Assembly: GCF_026241895.1 (NCBI RefSeq) | Contig: NZ_JAPJIV010000006.1 | Location: 186,001-250,000, forward strand | From: Pseudomonas sp. RIT-562 | GTDB lineage: Bacteria > Pseudomonadota > Gammaproteobacteria > Pseudomonadales > Pseudomonadaceae | Direction of reading: 5' to 3' | DNA length: 64,000 nt | Part shown: one piece after another, positions 16,453 to 24,594 of the stretch | How the letters are laid out: the number at the start of each line of letters is the position of its first letter | Numbering within the stretch: the first letter of the stretch is position 1 | Notes under the pieces: generated by a model | What the model saw: the letters and a program-made list of their open reading frames with translations, nothing else | Database searches by the model: none | Told to the model about the DNA's origin: nothing | Position numbers and translations under genes: made by a program

Positions 16453-17775
16453 TCAGGTGCGCGTCGCGCCGCGAGCGCTTGCGGCAAATTGATCGGCCGG
16501 CAACACGTGCTTGCGCTCCAGCAAGCGATAAACCACGCCAGTGAGCACCAGGCCGAACACCATCACACCCGACAGGAAGTACAAGCCCGACGCCAGATTC
16601 CCGGTGTACTCCTTCAACGCTCCAATCACGAAAGGCCCTATGTAGCCGCCCAGGTTGCCCACCGAATTGATCAGCGCAATCCCGGCCGCCGCGCTGGCGC
16701 CAGCGAAGAATCGTCCCGGCAAAGTCCAGAACACCGCCGTGCAGGAAAACAGCGCAAATGCCACCAGGCACAGTGCCGCCAGCTGCGCTACCGGCAGTGT
16801 TAGCCAAGCGCTGAGGAACAGGCCGATGGCACCCAGCACATAGAGCACCGCCAGGTGACCATAACGGTCGTTCAGGCGGTCGGAACTGCGCGGAATGATC
16901 AGCAGGCCGATGATGCCGAAGATGTACGGCACCGATGACACAAAACCAGTGGTGAGGTCGCTGCCGCCAAATTGTTTGATCAGCGTCGGCAGCCACAACC
17001 CCAGGCCGTAGATGCTCAGGGTCACCGGCAGATAGAACAGCGCCAGCAGCAACACCCGTTTGTCCTTGAGTGCGTGCAGCGGATTACCGTGGCGGGTCTG
17101 GCCGTACTCCTGCAGGTCTTTTTGCAGCTCACCGGTCAGCCAGTCTTTTTCCGCCTGGTCCATCCATTTGACTTGCTGCGGACCGTCCGGCAACCAGCGC
17201 AACACCGGCCAGGTCAGCAGGATCGCCGGAGTGCCGATGACGATGAACAGCCATTGCCAGCCGTGCAGCCCCAGCACTCCGTCCATGCCGAGCAGGCCAC
17301 CGGACACCGGACCGGTGATCATCATCGCGATCGGTTGCGACAGGATGAACAGCCCGAGGATCTTGCCGCGATGGCGCACCGGGAACCATTGGGTGATGTA
17401 GTACAGGACGCCAGGAAAGAAGCCGGCCTCGGCAGCGCCGAGCAGGAAACGCATCACGTAGAAGCTGTGCGGTCCCTGGACGAATGCCATGCCGATGGTG
17501 ATAGCGCCCCAGGTCAGCATGATCCGGGCGAACCAGCGCCGCGCGCCAAATCGCTCGAGCATCAGGTTGCTGGGGATTTCCAGGAGGAAATAGCCGATGA
17601 AGAACAGGCCGGCGCCCAACCCGTAGGCCGCGTCGCCAATGCCGATATCGGCGCCCATGTGCAGCTTGGCGAAGCCCACGGCGGAGCGATCCACATAGGC
17701 GATCAGGTACAGCAGGATCAGGAAGGGAATCAGTTTGAGTGTGATGCGACGAATAAGCCGCAGTTCCTGGCTCAT
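16453..17775 (-). CDS. MFS transporter (anion:cation symporter type)
   Basis: A 440-residue, 12-helix major facilitator. The first helix holds LIPFLILLYLIAYVDRSAVG and the loop 2-3 region ERFGARRW, both typical of the ACS branch that takes up hexuronates, galactarate, phthalates and related acids. From the operon (dehydratase, AraD1-type enzyme, semialdehyde dehydrogenase) the likely substrate is a pentonate such as L-arabonate or D-xylonate. It is transcribed divergently from the dehydratase; the 193-base gap between them carries a repeated operator. Confidence 0.92.
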   Translation of the reverse strand: MSQELRLIRRITLKLIPFLILLYLIAYVDRSAVGFAKLHMGADIGIGDAAYGLGAGLFFIGYFLLEIPSNLMLERFGARRWFARIMLTWGAITIGMAFVQGPHSFYVMRFLLGAAEAGFFPGVLYYITQWFPVRHRGKILGLFILSQPIAMMITGPVSGGLLGMDGVLGLHGWQWLFIVIGTPAILLTWPVLRWLPDGPQQVKWMDQAEKDWLTGELQKDLQEYGQTRHGNPLHALKDKRVLLLALFYLPVTLSIYGLGLWLPTLIKQFGGSDLTTGFVSSVPYIFGIIGLLIIPRSSDRLNDRYGHLAVLYVLGAIGLFLSAWLTLPVAQLAALCLVAFALFSCTAVFWTLPGRFFAGASAAAGIALINSVGNLGGYIGPFVIGALKEYTGNLASGLYFLSGVMVFGLVLTGVVYRLLERKHVLPADQFAASARGATRT

Positions 17776-17867
17776 GAGATCGGTCTCCGATTGTTGTTGT
17801 TATAGAACCTCGGGGGACGCCTCTCGCAGAAAACCGCCAGGGCCATCCCTCCGTTGAAAGCGACTAT

Positions 17868-17880
17868 ATAGTAATACTAT
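17868..17880. promoter_or_regulatory. Putative operator 1 of the pentonate cluster
   Basis: ATAGTAATACTAT is a near-perfect palindrome around one central base. A second copy with two changes (ATAGTCATACAAT) lies at 17943-17955. Both sit in the divergent promoter region, and this copy overlaps an AT-rich -10-like sequence for the transporter. A FadR-type GntR repressor encoded at 19875-20594 is the obvious candidate ligand; this is inference. Confidence 0.55.
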
Positions 17881-17942
17881 TTGCACAACAACTCTTCCAA
17901 ACAGCCGATTTTGCGCTTATGTTAGGCGTCAGCTCGAACAAT

Positions 17943-17955
17943 ATAGTCATACAAT
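17943..17955. promoter_or_regulatory. Putative operator 2 of the pentonate cluster
   Basis: ATAGTCATACAAT matches operator 1 at 11 of 13 positions, 75 bases away, and ends 13 bases before the dehydratase ATG. It coincides with a TATAGT that could be the -10 of that gene, which fits repression. Confidence 0.5.
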
Positions 17956-17968
17956 AAGAGAATCGATC

Positions 17969-19705
17969 ATGTCTGATAAAAAGCCCACCCTGCGCTCCGC
18001 CCAATGGTTTGGCACTGCCGACAAGAATGGCTTCATGTACCGCAGCTGGATGAAGAATCAGGGCATCGCCGACCACCAGTTCCACGGCAAGCCGATCATC
18101 GGCATCTGCAACACCTGGTCCGAGCTGACGCCGTGCAACGCGCATTTCCGCCAGATTGCCGACCACGTCAAACGCGGCGTGATCGAGGCCGGTGGTTTTC
18201 CCGTGGAGTTTCCGGTGTTCTCCAACGGCGAATCGAACCTGCGTCCCACCGCCATGTTCACCCGCAACCTGACGAGCATGGACGTCGAGGAAGCCATTCG
18301 CGGTAACCCGATTGACGGCGTGGTTTTGCTCACCGGCTGCGACAAGACCACCCCGGCCCTGCTAATGGGCGCGGCCAGCTGCGACGTGCCGGCCATCGTT
18401 GTCACCGGCGGGCCGATGCTCAACGGCAAGCACAAGGGCCAGGACATCGGTTCGGGAACTGTGGTCTGGCAGCTCAGCGAGCAGGTCAAGGCCGGCACCA
18501 TCACGATTGACGATTTCCTCGCGGCCGAGGGCGGCATGTCCCGCTCGGCCGGTACCTGCAACACCATGGGCACCGCCTCGACCATGGCCTGCATGGCTGA
18601 AGCACTGGGCACTTCCCTGCCCCACAACGCGGCGATTCCGGCTGTGGATGCACGCCGATATGTGCTGGCGCACATGTCCGGCATGCGCGCGGTGGAGATG
18701 GTGCGCGAAGACTTGAAACTGTCGAAAATCCTGACCAAGGAAGCCTTCGAGAACGCTATTCGGGTCAACGCCGCCATCGGCGGTTCGACCAACGCGGTGA
18801 TCCATTTGAAAGCCATCGCCGGGCGCATTGGCGTGCAACTTGACCTGGATGACTGGACGCGCATCGGTCGCGGTATGCCGACTATCGTCGACCTGCAACC
18901 CTCCGGACGTTTTCTGATGGAGGAGTTCTACTACGCGGGCGGCCTGCCAGCAGTGTTGCGCCGCCTTGGCGAAGCCAACCTGATTCCGCATCCGCACGCC
19001 CTGACCGTCAACGGCAAGACCCTCGGCGAGAACACCAAGGACGCGCCGATCTATGGCCAGGACGAAGTCATCCGCACGTTGGATAACCCGATCCGCGCCG
19101 ACGGCGGCATCTGTGTGTTACGCGGTAATCTGGCGCCACTGGGTGCCGTGCTCAAACCGTCCGCCGCCACCGCAGAGTTGATGCAGCACCGGGGCCGTGC
19201 AGTGGTGTTCGAGAATTTCGACATGTACAAGGCACGCATCAACGATCCGGAACTGGAGGTGGATGCCAACTCGATCCTGGTGATGAAGAACTGCGGCCCG
19301 AAAGGTTATCCGGGCATGGCCGAAGTCGGCAATATGGGTTTGCCGGCCAAGTTGTTGGCGCAGGGTGTGACGGACATGGTGCGAATTTCCGATGCGCGCA
19401 TGAGCGGCACGGCCTATGGCACGGTGGTGCTGCACGTCGCGCCGGAAGCGGCGGCTGGCGGCCCGCTGGCAACGGTGAAAGAAGGTGACTGGATCGAACT
19501 TGACTGCGCCAACGGCCGTTTGCACCTGGATATTCCGGACGCCGAACTGGCCGCGCGCATGGCGGATCTGCAACCACCCCAGCAGATGATCCTGGGCGGC
19601 TATCGCCAGCTGTACATTGATCATGTGCTGCAGGCGGATCAGGGCTGTGACTTCGACTTCCTGGTCGGTTGCCGCGGGGCTGAAGTGCCCCGCCACTCGC
19701 ACTAA
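17969..19705 (+). CDS. L-arabonate/pentonate dehydratase (IlvD/Edd family)
   Basis: A 578-residue iron-sulfur dehydratase. The cluster cysteines typical of sugar-acid IlvD/Edd enzymes are present: C56 in TPCNAHF, C124 in GCDKTTPA and C197 in GTCNTMG. It converts a pentonate to 2-keto-3-deoxy-pentonate. The spacing of the three cysteines and the length match L-arabinonate dehydratases better than dihydroxy-acid dehydratase, whose gene (ilvD) normally stands alone. The AraD1-type gene and semialdehyde dehydrogenase across the promoter complete a route to alpha-ketoglutarate. Whether arabonate, xylonate or another acid is used cannot be read from sequence. Confidence 0.88.
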   Translation: MSDKKPTLRSAQWFGTADKNGFMYRSWMKNQGIADHQFHGKPIIGICNTWSELTPCNAHFRQIADHVKRGVIEAGGFPVEFPVFSNGESNLRPTAMFTRNLTSMDVEEAIRGNPIDGVVLLTGCDKTTPALLMGAASCDVPAIVVTGGPMLNGKHKGQDIGSGTVVWQLSEQVKAGTITIDDFLAAEGGMSRSAGTCNTMGTASTMACMAEALGTSLPHNAAIPAVDARRYVLAHMSGMRAVEMVREDLKLSKILTKEAFENAIRVNAAIGGSTNAVIHLKAIAGRIGVQLDLDDWTRIGRGMPTIVDLQPSGRFLMEEFYYAGGLPAVLRRLGEANLIPHPHALTVNGKTLGENTKDAPIYGQDEVIRTLDNPIRADGGICVLRGNLAPLGAVLKPSAATAELMQHRGRAVVFENFDMYKARINDPELEVDANSILVMKNCGPKGYPGMAEVGNMGLPAKLLAQGVTDMVRISDARMSGTAYGTVVLHVAPEAAAGGPLATVKEGDWIELDCANGRLHLDIPDAELAARMADLQPPQQMILGGYRQLYIDHVLQADQGCDFDFLVGCRGAEVPRHSH

Positions 19706-19716
19706 CACTACTGCCT

Positions 19717-19803
19717 CCTGTAGGAGCGAGCCTGCTCGCGATGGAGATTCAGTTGACGCAGCGGTGCCTGACACTCCATCGCGAGCAGGCTCGCTCCTAC
19801 AGG
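19717..19803. repeat. REPIN, TAGGAGCGAGCCTGCTCGCGATGG family
   Basis: CCTGTAGGAGCGAGCCTGCT and its exact inverse at the right end enclose about 27 bases; the arms extend through CGCGATGGAG / CTCCATCGCG, giving about 30 paired bases. It lies between the dehydratase stop and the regulator start. Confidence 0.9.
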
Positions 19804-19874
19804 TGATCTGACCGCAGACGCCGCGCCTGCTATCATGCGCGGCATCTCCATCGCCCAGGATCGCGCCGTTTCCC

Positions 19875-20594
19875 ATGGATTACCGTAAACCCTCCGACCG
19901 CAAAAGCATGCATTCGCGCATCGTCCAGGAACTGGGCATGCAGATCGTCTCGGGGCGCTTCAAGCCGGACGACAAATTGCCCGCCGAAGCCCTGCTGTGC
20001 GAAGAGTATGCGGTCAGCCGGCCGGTGTTACGCGAGGCCACCCGGGTGCTGGTTGCCAAAGGCCTGGTGTACTCGCGGCCGCGGGTCGGTACGGTGGTCA
20101 AGCAGCGCAAGGAATGGCACATGCTCGACCCGGACGTCTTGCACTGGTTGATGCAAAGCAGCCCGCAAAATGAATTCTTCGACCTGCTGACCAGCGTGCG
20201 CAGCATCATCGAACCGGCGGCAGCCGCACTCGCCGCTCAACACGCAACTGACGCCGACATCGCTTCCATCGGCGAGGCGTACCAACGTATGGAAGCTGCG
20301 CCAACCCCCGAAGCGTTGTTGCAACCCGACCTGGATTTTCATAGCCGCATCGCCGACGCCACTCACAATGACCTGCTGGCGAACTTGTGCAACATGCTGT
20401 CGGTGGCAATAGGCGAAGCGTTGAAGCATTCCAACCAGCGACCGAACCTGCATGAACTGGCACTGCCGCGGCACAAGGCGATTCTCACGGCTATCGAGAA
20501 CCGTGATGCCCTGGGTGCGCGGCATGCCACGCTGGTGCAGCTGGACGATGCGCGCAGCGCGCTGAATGTGGTGCTGGGCGGCGATCCCGACTGA
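19875..20594 (+). CDS. GntR family regulator, FadR subfamily
   Basis: A 239-residue regulator with an N-terminal winged helix-turn-helix (IVQELGMQIVSGRFKPDDKL, then LLCEEYAVSRPVLREATRVL) and an all-helical C-terminal FCD domain with candidate metal-binding positions (D and H in DLDFHSRIADATHND and later histidines). FadR-type proteins release DNA on binding a small carboxylate. Placed after the dehydratase on the same strand, it probably senses the pentonate or a keto-deoxy intermediate and binds the repeated operator at 17868-17955. Confidence 0.9.
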   Translation: MDYRKPSDRKSMHSRIVQELGMQIVSGRFKPDDKLPAEALLCEEYAVSRPVLREATRVLVAKGLVYSRPRVGTVVKQRKEWHMLDPDVLHWLMQSSPQNEFFDLLTSVRSIIEPAAAALAAQHATDADIASIGEAYQRMEAAPTPEALLQPDLDFHSRIADATHNDLLANLCNMLSVAIGEALKHSNQRPNLHELALPRHKAILTAIENRDALGARHATLVQLDDARSALNVVLGGDPD

Positions 20595-20616
20595 CTAAAC
20601 ACCATGCAACTGCTGC

Positions 20617-20706
20617 TGTAGGAGTGAGCCTGCTCGCGATGGCTTGGTGTCAGTCGGCACCGATGTTGAATGTACGACCGCTATCGCGAGCAGGCTCACT
20701 CCTACA
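20617..20706. repeat. REPIN, TAGGAGTGAGCCTGCTCGCG family
   Basis: TGTAGGAGTGAGCCTGCTCG and its inverse CGAGCAGGCTCACTCCTACA face each other across about 40 bases. It lies downstream of the regulator gene and before the shared terminator. Confidence 0.9.
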
Positions 20707-20732
20707 CGGGGGCAGCGTAAAATTCGGGATGT

Positions 20733-20764
20733 AAAAAAGCCGCAACCAAGGTTGCGGCTTTTTT
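20733..20764. terminator. Bidirectional terminator between regulator and RND gene
   Basis: An A6 run, GCCGCAAC, a 4-base loop, GTTGCGGC and a T6 run form a symmetric rho-independent terminator. The converging genes end at 20594 (plus) and 20778 (minus), so it can serve both. Confidence 0.9.
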
Positions 20765-20777
20765 GTTTGATGATGGA

Positions 20778-23162
20778 TCAGTGAGCAAACAACGAATTGC
20801 CCTTCTGCCCCGCCAGCTTCTCCGGCTTGATCAGGAACCGTGCCAGTGCCGGCAGTAGCCACAGCGCACCAAACATGTTCCACAGCAGCATGAAGGTCAG
20901 CATCAGGCCCATGTCGGCCTGGAACTTGATGGCCGAGAAGATCCAGGTGCACACGCCGATCGCCAGGCACAGGCCGGTGAACAGCACGGCTTTACCGGTA
21001 GACTTCAGCGTCTGGTAGTAGGCTTCCTGCAACGGCAAGCCGGCGCGCAGGAAACTTTCCAGGCGGCTGTAGATGTAGATCCCGTAGTCCACCCCGATAC
21101 CCACCCCAAGCGCCACCACCGGCAGGGTCGCGACTTTCACGCCGATGCCCATGAACGCCATCAGGGCGTTGCCCAGCACCGACGTCAGCACCAGTGGCAA
21201 GACGATGCACAAGGTCGCGGCCCAAGAGCGGAAGGTGATCATGCACATGGTCGCGACGCAGATGTAAACGAGGATCAGGATGGTCAGCTCGGATTCCTTG
21301 ATCACCTCGTTGGTGGCCGCCTCGATGCCGGCGTTACCTGCCGCGAGGATGAATTCCAGGCCGTCCTTGTTGTTTTCCTTGGCGAACTCCTGCACCGCAT
21401 GCACCGCTCGGTCGAGGGTCGCGGCCTTGTGATCGTTGAGGAACACCAGCACCGGCGCCAGGGAGCAGCTGTTGTTGTACAAACCATCCGCTCGGGCGAT
21501 GGAGTTGTTCAACACATCCGGGTTGCGTGACAGGGTTTCCCATTTCAGGTTGCCCTCGTTCATGCCCTTGATCATCTGCTTGGACACGGTCACCAGCGAG
21601 ATCGCCGATTGCACGCCCTCGGTGTTCTGCATCTTCCACATCAGTTCGTCGATTGGCGCCATGGCTTCATAGCGCGAGCAGCCCTCGGACTTGGTCTTGA
21701 CCATTACCACCAATACATCGGAGCTGGTGGAATAGTTGCTGATGATGAAGTTGTTGTCCTTGTTGTAGCGCGAGTCCGGACGCAGCTCTGGAGCACCCTG
21801 GTCGAGATCGCCGATCTTCAGGTTCTGGCTGTACCAGAGGCCGCCACCGAAGGCGATCAGCGCCAGCACCACGGAAATCTTCGCGACTTTCGGGTTGGCG
21901 AAGTTCGACAGCAGGCGCCAGAACGGATGCTCGCGGTGGGCGTCTTTCTTGCTGCGCTCCACGGCGCGCTTGCTGATGCCGACGTAGGAAATGGCCACCG
22001 GCAGCAGGATCAGGTTGGTGAACACGATTACCGCGACGCCGATGGAAGCGCCAATCGCCAGCTCGCGAATAACCCCGATGTCGATGATCAGCAGCGTAAT
22101 GAAACCCACCGCATCCGCGAGGATCGCGATCATCCCTGGCAGGAACAGCTGACGGAAGGTGCGCCGGGCGGCGGTCAAGGCGTTATCCGCCTCGCTCGAC
22201 TGCAAGGCGATGCCGTTGATCTTCTGCACACCATGGGAGATCCCGATGGCGAAGATCAGGAACGGTACCAGCATGGAATAGGGGTCAAGCCCGAAGCCGA
22301 AGAAGTGCATCAACCCCAGCTGCCAGATCACCGCCACCAGCGTCGTGCTCAACACCGCCACGGTGCTGCGCATGCAGTTGGTGAACCAGTACAGCAGGAT
22401 CAGGGTGATGACAAACGCCACGCCGAAGAACATCACCACCATCACCAGGCCGTCGATCAGGTCGCCGACCTTCTTGGCGAAACCGACGATATGGATCTGC
22501 ACGTTGGGGTTCTGTTTCTCGAACTTGTCCCGGATCTTGTCTTCGAGCTCGTGGGAGAACTTGCGGTAGTCGAGCGCCAGCAGCTTGCCCTGGTCTGCAG
22601 GATCCGGGTAGGACTCCAGCAGCGGGATATCAACGATGCTGGACTTGAAGTCGTTGGCCACCAGGCGTCCGACTTGCCCTGACTTGAGCACGTTGTTGCG
22701 CAGCAGGTCGAGACTTTCCTGGGACCCGTTGTAGCTCTGCGGGATCACTTCACCGCCGGCAAAGCCTTCTTCCGTCACTTCGGTCCAGCGTACGCTGGGG
22801 CTCCACAATGACTTGAGACCGGAACGGTCGACGCCGGAAATGTAGAACACCTCGTCGTTGATCTGGCGCAGGGTCTCCATGTATTCCTTGGAGAAGATGT
22901 CGCCGTCAGTGGCTTCGACGGAAATTCGTACCGTGTTGCCCAGGTTGGCCAGGTCGTTGCGATGCTCCATCATTTTCTGGATGAAAGGATGTTCCAGGGG
23001 AATCATCTTTTCGAAACTGGTGGATGGCCGGATCAGCGTGGCCTGCCAGAACAGGAAGATGCTGACCAGCAGGCAGATCGTGATCACTGCCGGGCGGTTG
23101 TTGAAAATCAGGCGTTCGAGAAACGTCGCCTTGTCCTGGTGATGACTTGTCATGGATGTCAT
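20778..23162 (-). CDS. RND/MMPL family transporter
   Basis: A 794-residue protein with an N-terminal membrane helix (AVITICLLVSIFLFWQATLI), a periplasmic loop, a five- to six-helix block, a second periplasmic loop and a second helix block: the duplicated layout of RND transporters in the MMPL/HAE3 group, without a separate adaptor. Related Pseudomonas genes are usually paired with a YCF48-like secreted protein, as here (16-base gap). The family exports lipids, sterols or hydrophobic compounds; the substrate here is unknown. Two ATGs (23162, 23153) are possible; GGAG lies 2 and 11 bases before them. Confidence 0.88.
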   Translation of the reverse strand: MTSMTSHHQDKATFLERLIFNNRPAVITICLLVSIFLFWQATLIRPSTSFEKMIPLEHPFIQKMMEHRNDLANLGNTVRISVEATDGDIFSKEYMETLRQINDEVFYISGVDRSGLKSLWSPSVRWTEVTEEGFAGGEVIPQSYNGSQESLDLLRNNVLKSGQVGRLVANDFKSSIVDIPLLESYPDPADQGKLLALDYRKFSHELEDKIRDKFEKQNPNVQIHIVGFAKKVGDLIDGLVMVVMFFGVAFVITLILLYWFTNCMRSTVAVLSTTLVAVIWQLGLMHFFGFGLDPYSMLVPFLIFAIGISHGVQKINGIALQSSEADNALTAARRTFRQLFLPGMIAILADAVGFITLLIIDIGVIRELAIGASIGVAVIVFTNLILLPVAISYVGISKRAVERSKKDAHREHPFWRLLSNFANPKVAKISVVLALIAFGGGLWYSQNLKIGDLDQGAPELRPDSRYNKDNNFIISNYSTSSDVLVVMVKTKSEGCSRYEAMAPIDELMWKMQNTEGVQSAISLVTVSKQMIKGMNEGNLKWETLSRNPDVLNNSIARADGLYNNSCSLAPVLVFLNDHKAATLDRAVHAVQEFAKENNKDGLEFILAAGNAGIEAATNEVIKESELTILILVYICVATMCMITFRSWAATLCIVLPLVLTSVLGNALMAFMGIGVKVATLPVVALGVGIGVDYGIYIYSRLESFLRAGLPLQEAYYQTLKSTGKAVLFTGLCLAIGVCTWIFSAIKFQADMGLMLTFMLLWNMFGALWLLPALARFLIKPEKLAGQKGNSLFAH

Positions 23163-23178
23163 AGCTCCGCCCTTCTTA

Positions 23179-24231
23179 TTATTTGCCCAGCTCGGCGCCG
23201 GTTAGCGAAGTAGCGCGAACGCCGCCCTGTCCTGCGAGAATCAGATTGCCGTTGCCCGCCGCCGTCACCGCTGCAACGGAGATGCGATCCGGGCGATTGA
23301 ACACACTGAAGGTTTCGCCGTTGTCGGTGCTGCGCACCACACTGCCGCCGTTGCCGACGATGACGATGGAGCCGTCGTCGAGCAAGGTCGCGCCCGACAG
23401 GCCAAATTCCAACGCGCCGCGGGTGGCCCGCAGTTCAACCGGCTCCCAGGTGCTGCCGAAATCGGTGGAGCGAAACAGGTTGCCGCGCAGGCCGTAGGCC
23501 AACAGGGTGTTGGCTTGAGCGGTGCCAATCACGCCAAACAACGAACCTTCATAGGGGCCTTCAAGCTTTTCCCAGGTCTGGCCCCAGTCGGCAGAGCGAA
23601 ACATGCTGCCCTGCTCGCCGACGATGAACAGCCCGGCGTCCTTGACGGCGGCAATGCCGTTGAGGTGGAACTGGTCTTCGTTGTCCAGGCGATCGCTGAC
23701 GTCTTCCCAATGCTTGCCGGCGTCGGTAGTCGCCAGCAGCGCGCCATAAGCGCCCACGGCAAAGCCGCTGTTGGCGTCCTGGAACCAGACGTCGAGCAGC
23801 GGCGATTCACGTTTGAGGTCTTCGAATTGTTTGGTCCAGGTCAACCCACCGTCCTCACTGGCGAGGATCTGTGCGTCATGGCCGACCGCCCAGCCATGCT
23901 GGTCGTCGACGAAGAACACCGAGGTCAACAGCTGCCGGGTCGGCACCTTGGCCTGGGTCCAGGTGGCGCCCTGGTCATCGGAATACAGGATGTGCCCGCG
24001 ATCGCCAACGGCCACCAGGCGCTTGCCGGCGTGGACGACGTCGAGCATCAGGCTTTTGCTGGCCTTGGCCGATTCAACGGAATAAACAACGTCGGATGCC
24101 GGCGCTGCAGCGGCCAGCACAGGCGCCGACAACACGGCACAGCCCAACAGCGAGAGCGCTGTAGCCAGCAACGCGATTTTGCGTAATGCCGGCGGGCGGC
24201 AGGTACCCACACCCATGACAGGCTCACTCAT
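23179..24231 (-). CDS. YCF48-related secreted beta-propeller protein
   Basis: A 350-residue protein with a signal peptide (LRKIALLATALSLLGCAVLS) and repeated BNR/Ycf48 blades: YSDDQGATWTQ, ASEDGGLTWTK, ATTDAGKHWED, RSADWGQTWEK, RSTDFGSTWEP and RSTDNGETFSV. Ycf48 helps photosystem II assembly in cyanobacteria; the Pseudomonas relatives have no such job and go with RND transporters, so it is probably a periplasmic partner or assembly factor for the pump downstream. The ATG at 24231 is chosen because GGGGAAAGG lies just before it. The GC context of the signal, LLGC, could also be a lipobox. Confidence 0.85.
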   Translation of the reverse strand: MSEPVMGVGTCRPPALRKIALLATALSLLGCAVLSAPVLAAAAPASDVVYSVESAKASKSLMLDVVHAGKRLVAVGDRGHILYSDDQGATWTQAKVPTRQLLTSVFFVDDQHGWAVGHDAQILASEDGGLTWTKQFEDLKRESPLLDVWFQDANSGFAVGAYGALLATTDAGKHWEDVSDRLDNEDQFHLNGIAAVKDAGLFIVGEQGSMFRSADWGQTWEKLEGPYEGSLFGVIGTAQANTLLAYGLRGNLFRSTDFGSTWEPVELRATRGALEFGLSGATLLDDGSIVIVGNGGSVVRSTDNGETFSVFNRPDRISVAAVTAAGNGNLILAGQGGVRATSLTGAELGK

Positions 24232-24361
24232 AGACCTTTCCCCCATTATTATTGTTAGGTCGTTCAACCTTTCAGGGCGCCGCAAGGGTGCTCGCGCTGA
24301 TTGCCTGTCCTGGAGCATAGTCCTGAAACGCGCAATCTAGAGCCCCTTCGGAAGCTGGCTT

Positions 24362-24391
24362 ATCCTATCGGGGTTTGGAAAGGTCTGACAA
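24362..24391 (-). promoter_or_regulatory. Possible sigma70 promoter for the YCF48-RND pair
   Basis: On the minus strand TTGTCA (24391-24386) and TAGGAT (24367-24362) are 18 bases apart, about 130 bases before the YCF48 start. The gap 24232-24594 otherwise holds a REPIN next to pepN. Confidence 0.35.
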
Positions 24392-24489
24392 TCGACGCCA
24401 CGTTATGTTTTGTTAACCTGGGGCGGATGGGGTACATCTGAATGATGGGGTATCAGGAGGGGTGATCGCCCCTGTGGGAGCGGAGGTCT

Positions 24490-24585
24490 CCTGTGGGAGC
24501 AAAGCTTGCTCGCGATTATGTCATGCCGGCCAACATTGCTGCTGAATGCCAAATCGTAATCGCGAGCAAGCTTTGCTCCCACAGG
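24490..24585. repeat. REPIN, GTGGGAGCAAAGCTTGCTCGCGAT family
   Basis: CCTGTGGGAGCAAAGCTTGC at the left and its inverse at the right enclose about 40 bases. A stray partial left arm (CCTGTGGGAGCGGAGGTCT) precedes it at 24471-24489. It lies just past the pepN stop. Confidence 0.88.
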
Positions 24586-24594
24586 TGCGATGCA

